A stretch of DNA of 55,482 bases from Elusimicrobia bacterium GWD2_63_28. GTDB lineage: Bacteria; Elusimicrobiota; Elusimicrobia; Elusimicrobiales; UBA9959. Positions 51,310-55,482 of the stretch are shown here, piece by piece. Each line of letters opens with the position of its first letter. The stretch's first letter is position 1. The notes beneath the pieces were generated by a model that saw only the letters and a list, made by a program, of their open reading frames with translations, did not search any database and was not told where the DNA came from. The stretch lies in the NCBI GenBank assembly GCA_001799895.1, contig MGUI01000044.1, positions 1-55,482 of the forward strand, in the 5' to 3' direction. The position numbers and the translations under genes were made by a program.

Positions 51310-52674
51310 TTAGGGGCAGGGCAGTTCCACCGTAAAGGCCGAACCTTCCCCTTCCCTCGACTGCACCCGGATGGACCCGCCGTTCTTTTCCACGATCCGC
51401 CTCACCATCGGCAGGCCGATGCCTTCCCCGCCGCCCGCCCCGGGTTCCGGCCTGCGGTAAAATATCTCCCAGATCTTGGGGAGGTCCAGCGCGGGGATGC
51501 CTGCGCCGTTGTCGGAAACCGTGTAGAGCGCGCGCCCGTAGGCTGTCTTTTCCCCGCTGACCCGGATCTTGAGCGGCCTGTCCTTGGAGCGGTACTTGGC
51601 CGCGTTGTCCACCAGGTTGCCGAAGAGCTGGCTGACGGCCCCGGCGTCGGCGCGGCAGGCCGGCAGGTCTGAAACCTCTACCTGCGCGCCGGCCTCGTCG
51701 AGCTGCCAGCGCAGCGAGGCCAGCACGCTCCTGACCAGCGCGTTCATGTCCAGGGTCTCCGGCTTCATCTCCACGCGCCCCAGGCGAGAGACCTTGAGGA
51801 GGGCGGAGATCAGCGCGTCCATTTTGCGCGAGCTGTCGGCGATGAAAGAGAGGGCCGAGGGGATGCGGTCCAGCGCCAGGGCCTTTTCTTCTGGGGCGGC
51901 TGTGCCGGCCAGGGCTGAAAAATATTTCTCCAGGTTGCGGCTGAAGCCCTGTATATTCACGAGCGGCCCGCGCAGATCGTGCGTGGTGACGTAGAGGAAG
52001 TTCTCCATCTCCTTGTTCTTCTCGCGCAGCTCCACGTTCAGCCGGGCATTTTCCTGCTCGGCCAGCTTGCGCTCGGCTATTTCCGTCGCCAGCTTTCTGG
52101 ATTCTTCCTTGATCACCAGGTTGGTGTAGCCCATTTCGGAGATGAGGAAGGCTATCTCGCCGAGGAAGAGGGTTACCTTGCGGAGGGTGTCCGGCGCTAC
52201 CACGGGGATCTCCGCCAGCGCGGCCAGGTACGCCGCCTCGTCGAAACCGTACAGTTTCGCCTGCCGCCTGAAGCGCTCCGGGTCCGGGGGCTCAAGCAGC
52301 AGCTGGCCCGTGGCCAGGCTGGCGATGTGCTTGCCCTTGATGATGATAGGAGTGGCGCAATCCACCAGGCCGTTCTCGCAGGCCTCTATCGTTACCTGGC
52401 CGGGCTCGTTGATGGAGTCCAGCAGGTGCCTGTTGCTCTTGACGCAGATCTCAGAGGACGCAGGGCTGCCCCGGTGGAACTTGGTGCAGATGTCCCGCCA
52501 GCCGGTCGCCGCCAGTATATTCAGCCCCGGGTGGTCCAGGAACCCTATGGTAAAGCCGGTAGCGCTGGTGAATTTCTCGAAAATTCCGCGGAGCTTGTCC
52601 AGGTCTACCAGGTCGGCGATGCCGTACTTGCCGTCCACCAGGTGCTGCGCCCCGCTGTTCGTGGGTCCGTCCAT
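51310..52674 (-). CDS. PocR-domain sensor histidine kinase
   Basis: From ATG 52674 the protein has 454 residues. An N-terminal PocR-type ligand domain (about 15-190) contains the conserved C-T-K-F-H and C-x-N-G-L-V-D-C-A-T-P-I-I-I-K-G pattern. A coiled linker follows, then HisKA with His232 (TTHDLRGPLVNIQG) and an HATPase (NLVDNAAKYR, SDNGAGIP, GEGIGLPMVRR). PocR domains often sense small hydrocarbon derivatives. GGGGAG sits 9 nt upstream; an in-frame ATG at 52746 would add 24 residues but has no Shine-Dalgarno. It heads a three-gene phosphorelay operon. Confidence 0.92.
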   Translation of the reverse strand: MDGPTNSGAQHLVDGKYGIADLVDLDKLRGIFEKFTSATGFTIGFLDHPGLNILAATGWRDICTKFHRGSPASSEICVKSNRHLLDSINEPGQVTIEACENGLVDCATPIIIKGKHIASLATGQLLLEPPDPERFRRQAKLYGFDEAAYLAALAEIPVVAPDTLRKVTLFLGEIAFLISEMGYTNLVIKEESRKLATEIAERKLAEQENARLNVELREKNKEMENFLYVTTHDLRGPLVNIQGFSRNLEKYFSALAGTAAPEEKALALDRIPSALSFIADSSRKMDALISALLKVSRLGRVEMKPETLDMNALVRSVLASLRWQLDEAGAQVEVSDLPACRADAGAVSQLFGNLVDNAAKYRSKDRPLKIRVSGEKTAYGRALYTVSDNGAGIPALDLPKIWEIFYRRPEPGAGGGEGIGLPMVRRIVEKNGGSIRVQSREGEGSAFTVELPCP

Positions 52675-52820
52675 ATATGCCAGCTCCCCGGGCGTTCGCC
52701 CGCAGTACCCCGCAAAAACGGGTTGGCCCCGGCCCTGTTCAGGCATGGGATATACGTGTTGAAATACGGTGATCGCGCCCGCTTGTTCCTGCTCCGGCTA
52801 ACCCTTTCCGGAATAAGCCT

Positions 52821-52850
52821 ATTATACACAGATTTTCCGCTCTATGTCAC
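52821..52850 (-). promoter_or_regulatory. Strong promoter of the PocR kinase operon
   Basis: On the minus strand GTGACA (52850-52845), an 18-nt spacer and TATAAT (52826-52821) match the consensus at 11 of 12 positions. The predicted start near 52814 gives a leader of about 140 nt to the chosen ATG. The rest of the gap to 52908 shows nothing else clear. Confidence 0.8.
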
Positions 52851-52908
52851 AAAAAGGGGGGCCGCGGGCGGGAGGCGTGCACGCCGCTGAACAGGCGCCG
52901 CGGCGGCT

Positions 52909-53334
52909 TCATTTTGCGGCTGAGGAGAGGGTGATGTCCAGATTCTTCCGGCGGATGCTGACGCTTTCGGGGGAGGCGCCTTTAAGGTCGCCGTGCCTGA
53001 AAACTCCGAGCTGGCCGTGGGTGTTGAGCAGGGCTTCGAGGTAAAGCCTGCGGGTGAGCAGGTCCGGCATTATCAGGCTGGAGGGGGACATCTCGAACTT
53101 GGCGGGGAAAACCGGGTTTATTATCTTTTTAACCGCTACGGGCACCCCGCCCTCGTTCCTGGCCACCACGAACAGCATGCTGTTGGCGCCGGGCAGGGAC
53201 GGCAGCAGTTCCTGCGCCACGCTTACGGTGCCGGAGACCCTGAAGAAATACCTGAGCGCGGCGGGGTAGCCGAAGCGCCAGGCCAGAAAAAGGACGGCGG
53301 CCAGGAGCGCCAGCCAGGCGAAGCGTTTGAACAT
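52909..53334 (-). CDS. Membrane-anchored protein resembling the CcmI/CycH C-terminal domain
   Basis: The 141-residue protein has one N-terminal membrane helix (about 5-22), then a domain of about 110 residues. The pattern G-T-V-S-V...L-F-V-V-A-R-N-E-G-G-V-P-V-A-V-K-K, then F-E-M-S...L-I-M-P and G-D-L-K-G-A, is close to the C-terminal periplasmic domain of the cytochrome c maturation protein CcmI. The N-terminal CcmI helices and TPRs are missing. No other cytochrome c gene is near. The match is from memory and moderate. Confidence 0.6.
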   Translation of the reverse strand: MFKRFAWLALLAAVLFLAWRFGYPAALRYFFRVSGTVSVAQELLPSLPGANSMLFVVARNEGGVPVAVKKIINPVFPAKFEMSPSSLIMPDLLTRRLYLEALLNTHGQLGVFRHGDLKGASPESVSIRRKNLDITLSSAAK

Positions 53335-53363
53335 GCTTAAATTTTACAAAACTCTCAGCAAAA

Positions 53364-53477
53364 GGGGGACGTTGTTGAGTTGTTGAGTTGTTGAATTTCC
53401 ACTGCACTCATCCGCAATATATGCATGCTTTACTGCACTTCTTTATCTAACAACTCAACAACTCAACAACGTCCCCC
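53364..53477. repeat. REP-like hairpin element with perfect 29-bp arms (element B)
   Basis: The arm at 53364-53392 (begins GGGGGACGTTGTTGAG) recurs inverted at 53449-53477 around a 56-nt loop. Each arm contains internal copies of GTTGTTGAG. Within the loop ACTGCACT is directly repeated (53401, 53432). The outer end matches element A at 44854. It lies between divergent genes. Confidence 0.87.
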
Positions 53478-53521
53478 CACCCGCGAAACAATCTGTTCAT
53501 ATTCATTTAACATTCCCTTTA

Positions 53522-53550
53522 TTGCCTTAAGGGCCACGGTGTATTAGACT
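53522..53550 (+). promoter_or_regulatory. Candidate promoter of the coiled-coil gene
   Basis: TTGCCT (53522-53527), a 17-nt spacer and TAGACT (53545-53550) each match the consensus at four of six positions. A start near 53557 would give a leader of about 64 nt containing GGGCCGCC and GGCGGC, which could pair. Confidence 0.45.
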
Positions 53551-53620
53551 TGATATAGAGATTAAAGGGCCGCCTGTCGAGCATAGCTCCTGGCGGCGCG
53601 CGGACAGCACAGGGAAAAAT

Positions 53621-55482
53621 ATGGCAAACGAATACGGTGAACTTGAACAGCTTGTAAACGATGTGACCAGCCTCGACACGGCCCGCATGACGCTGCGCTG
53701 GGCGCTGGAGCGCCTGCAGAACATCGAGAAGGAAAAGGCCGACCTCAAGAAGAACCTGACGCTCGCCGAAGAGACCGCCAAGCGCCTGCAGGTGAAAGAG
53801 GGCTCGCTGAAGGACGCCTACGTCTCCCGCTCCAAGACGCTGGAGGAAAAAGAGGATTTCTACAACAAGCTGGAAGCCACCATGTCCCTGCTGGGCGAGG
53901 GCAAGCTGGACATACAGCAGCTGCTCAAGAAAGAGGCCAAGCTCGACAGCCTGCGCCACAGCCTGGAGAGCGAATACTCCGATAAATTCGAGGAGCTGGA
54001 CCGCAACCAGCGCTCCGTGATAGAGCGCTGGAACGGCCGCCTGCTGGAGGTGGAGAGCCAGTACGCCGGCCGCCTGGCCGAATCCCAGAAAAAGTACGAC
54101 GCGCTGCGCGCCGAGCTCGAGAGCGACCACCAGGGCCGCCTGACCTCCCTGCAGGCCTCCTTCAAGGCCCGCGAAAAAGACCTTTCCGAAAGAATAGCGC
54201 TGCTCGAGGGCAGCGTGCACCAGTCCGAGGCCAAGGTGGAGAACCGCCGCCGTGAGCTGGAGGCCGAGTACCTGTCGAAAAAGCGCGAGGCCGAGGAGAA
54301 CTACCGCAAGCTGCGCAACATGCTGCAGGAGGGCTTCGAGGAGAAGCTCCGCGCCGCCGATTCCGACCACTCCGCCCAGATAACCTCCCTTGAGTCTTCC
54401 TGGCAGGCTGAGCGCGGCCGGCTGCTGGAAGAGCAGCGCGTGCGCGAAGAGCAGTTCCTGGCCGCGCAGGCCCGCATAAAAGAGATAGAGAACGGCCTGG
54501 CCGCCCAGCAGGAGGCCCACCATTCCGAGCTGCTGAAGATGATTTCCGAAAAAGAGGGCGCCTTCCGGGCGCAGCTCGCCGGCCTGGAGAAGGAAAAGGC
54601 CGCCAAAGAGGCCAGCGTCAGGGAGCTTTCCGCCGCGCTGGAGAAGCGGGCCGCCGGCTGGGAGGCTGAAAAGGCCGCCCTGCGCGCGGATTTCGACGCC
54701 CGCCTGACGGCGATGGAGACCTCCCTAAGGGAGCGCGAGGCCGGTCTGGAAAGAGATTACGCCGCCAGGAAAGAGGAACTTTCCCGGCTGACTTCCGCCC
54801 AGAGGGGCGGTCTGGAGCAGGAACTGGAGAGCCGGCTGGCCCAGGAGCGGCGCGAGATGGCCGCCGAGAGGGGCCGCATGGCCGAGGCCAGGGAGCGGCT
54901 CGAGACCGCGGTCTCCGCGGCCTCTGATAAGATAAAAGAACTTGAAAATACTATTTCCTCTCTGCGCGAGGGACACCGCGGGGAACTGATGGAGCGCGTC
55001 AGCGCCGCCGAAGCCTCCTTCCGGGAGAAACTAACCGCCTTCGAAGCGGAGCGGGCGGCCTATGGCGAGACCATAAACAGGATGGAGGCGGAAATTCGCG
55101 GCCGGGACGCCGCCTCCGCCGAGGACAGGAAGAGGATGGACGCCGAAGCCGCCGCGAGGGCCGCGGTTTACGAGCGGGAACTTTCCGCGCTGGCCGGCCG
55201 GCTGGAAGCCGCGGCCAGGGAAGCCGCGCAGGAGCGCGAAAATCACGGCGCCGAGATCGGGCGGATCTCCGCCGAGTCCGCGGCCCGCTTCGAGGAGCGC
55301 TCCGCCGAACTGAAGGCCGGCTACGAGGCGATGGCCGCCAGGATAAAGGAAGACGCCGCAGCCGCCGTGGAAGCTTTCAAGGCCTCCTTTGCCGCGGCCG
55401 CCGGGGCCGACAGGAAGAACAGCGACGCCGAGCGCGCCAGGCTGGAAAAAGCCTTCGAAGAAATTTCGTCCCAGTTCCGGGA
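53621..55482 (+). CDS. Giant coiled-coil protein, N-terminal 620 residues (3' end outside window)
   Basis: The frame from ATG 53621 has no stop to the end of the window, so at least 620 residues are encoded. From about residue 30 on, the protein is almost continuous Glu/Ala/Arg/Lys/Leu heptad sequence with very few Gly or Pro, as in long coiled-coil or SMC-like filaments. The N-terminus (MANEYGELEQLVNDVTSLDT) is less regular. No signal peptide, membrane segment or Walker motif is seen in this part. An AGGGAAAAAT stretch precedes the ATG. It could be a cytoskeletal or scaffold protein; the C-terminal part is needed to judge. Confidence 0.85.
   Translation, partial: MANEYGELEQLVNDVTSLDTARMTLRWALERLQNIEKEKADLKKNLTLAEETAKRLQVKEGSLKDAYVSRSKTLEEKEDFYNKLEATMSLLGEGKLDIQQLLKKEAKLDSLRHSLESEYSDKFEELDRNQRSVIERWNGRLLEVESQYAGRLAESQKKYDALRAELESDHQGRLTSLQASFKAREKDLSERIALLEGSVHQSEAKVENRRRELEAEYLSKKREAEENYRKLRNMLQEGFEEKLRAADSDHSAQITSLESSWQAERGRLLEEQRVREEQFLAAQARIKEIENGLAAQQEAHHSELLKMISEKEGAFRAQLAGLEKEKAAKEASVRELSAALEKRAAGWEAEKAALRADFDARLTAMETSLREREAGLERDYAARKEELSRLTSAQRGGLEQELESRLAQERREMAAERGRMAEARERLETAVSAASDKIKELENTISSLREGHRGELMERVSAAEASFREKLTAFEAERAAYGETINRMEAEIRGRDAASAEDRKRMDAEAAARAAVYERELSALAGRLEAAAREAAQERENHGAEIGRISAESAARFEERSAELKAGYEAMAARIKEDAAAAVEAFKASFAAAAGADRKNSDAERARLEKAFEEISSQFR

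Noticed and set aside
53364..53477. CRISPR-like repeat because of the repeated GTTGTTGAG units
   Set aside because: The units are tandem within hairpin arms, with no spacers of even length and no cas genes anywhere in the window.
53519..54523. 334-codon minus-strand frame opposite the coiled-coil gene
   Set aside because: Its Leu/Gln/Val-rich product is the complement of Glu/Lys/Arg codons of the coiled coil, and the + strand frame is open for over 1.8 kb.

Overview
This window looks like a chromosomal segment of a high-GC diderm bacterium. It is densely packed and mostly coded on the + strand. The mix is a rod-shape and peptidoglycan operon, RNase G, CdaA, SpoVG outside a spore former, QueC/QueE, PocR and Rcp1-type signalling, and tRNAs without encoded CCA. 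Together with the frequent ATA and AGG codons, this reminds me of Elusimicrobiota, but no rRNA gene or marker in the window proves it, so the assignment is inference only.

Layout. 1-6.7 kb: mreC-mreD-mrdA-rodA, a DUF2344 protein and rng, coupled by 4-nt ATGA overlaps. 6.8-12.6 kb: AMIN-amidase, murI, small secreted proteins, a lone HicA-like protein with an altered active site, a ComB-like phosphatase, queC and queE. 12.8-17.8 kb: secreted phospholipase D, hpt, ftsH, the c-di-AMP cyclase cdaA and a 32-residue membrane microprotein resembling only the anchor of CdaR. 17.9-21.6 kb: polysaccharide deacetylase, GDPD, ferritin-like protein, FMN reductase and an orphan response regulator. 21.6-27.5 kb: a 195-bp inverted-repeat element, a FlgO/CsgG-like protein, a minus-strand two-component pair, a promoter/operator with two paralogous small membrane proteins and an XRE regulator, and a secreted HExxH metallopeptidase.

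27.5-38.8 kb: two minus-strand tRNA-Ser genes, then a long housekeeping run: glmM, pdxJ, glmS, acpS, nnrD, thiL, tsaE, tsaB, rimI, a TPR protein and ispE. 38.8-44.8 kb: spoVG and tRNA-Gln, then an accessory-looking segment with a GT2 glycosyltransferase, a 1208-residue radical SAM / polytopic membrane fusion, a GIY-YIG protein and a beta-carbonic-anhydrase-like protein. 45-49.4 kb: glmU, prs, rplY, pth and two small proteins. 49.5-53.3 kb: a minus-strand signalling cluster (PocR kinase, Rcp1-like receiver, REC-GAF-PAS) and a CcmI-C-like protein. 53.6 kb to the end: the first 620 residues of a giant coiled-coil protein that is open at the window edge.

How it fits together. glmS, glmM and glmU supply UDP-GlcNAc, murI supplies D-glutamate, MreCD/PBP2/RodA build the lateral wall, and the amidase, deacetylase and perhaps c-di-AMP remodel or sense it. 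tsaB/tsaE serve t6A synthesis and queC/queE the preQ0 branch. The most unusual items are the radical SAM-membrane fusion beside tRNA-Gln, the CdaR-anchor-like microprotein, the HicA-like protein with Tyr in place of His, two related long perfect hairpins at 44.9 and 53.4 kb, the 19-bp inverted repeats at 21.6-21.8 kb, and promoters placed so close to start codons that leaderless mRNAs are predicted.
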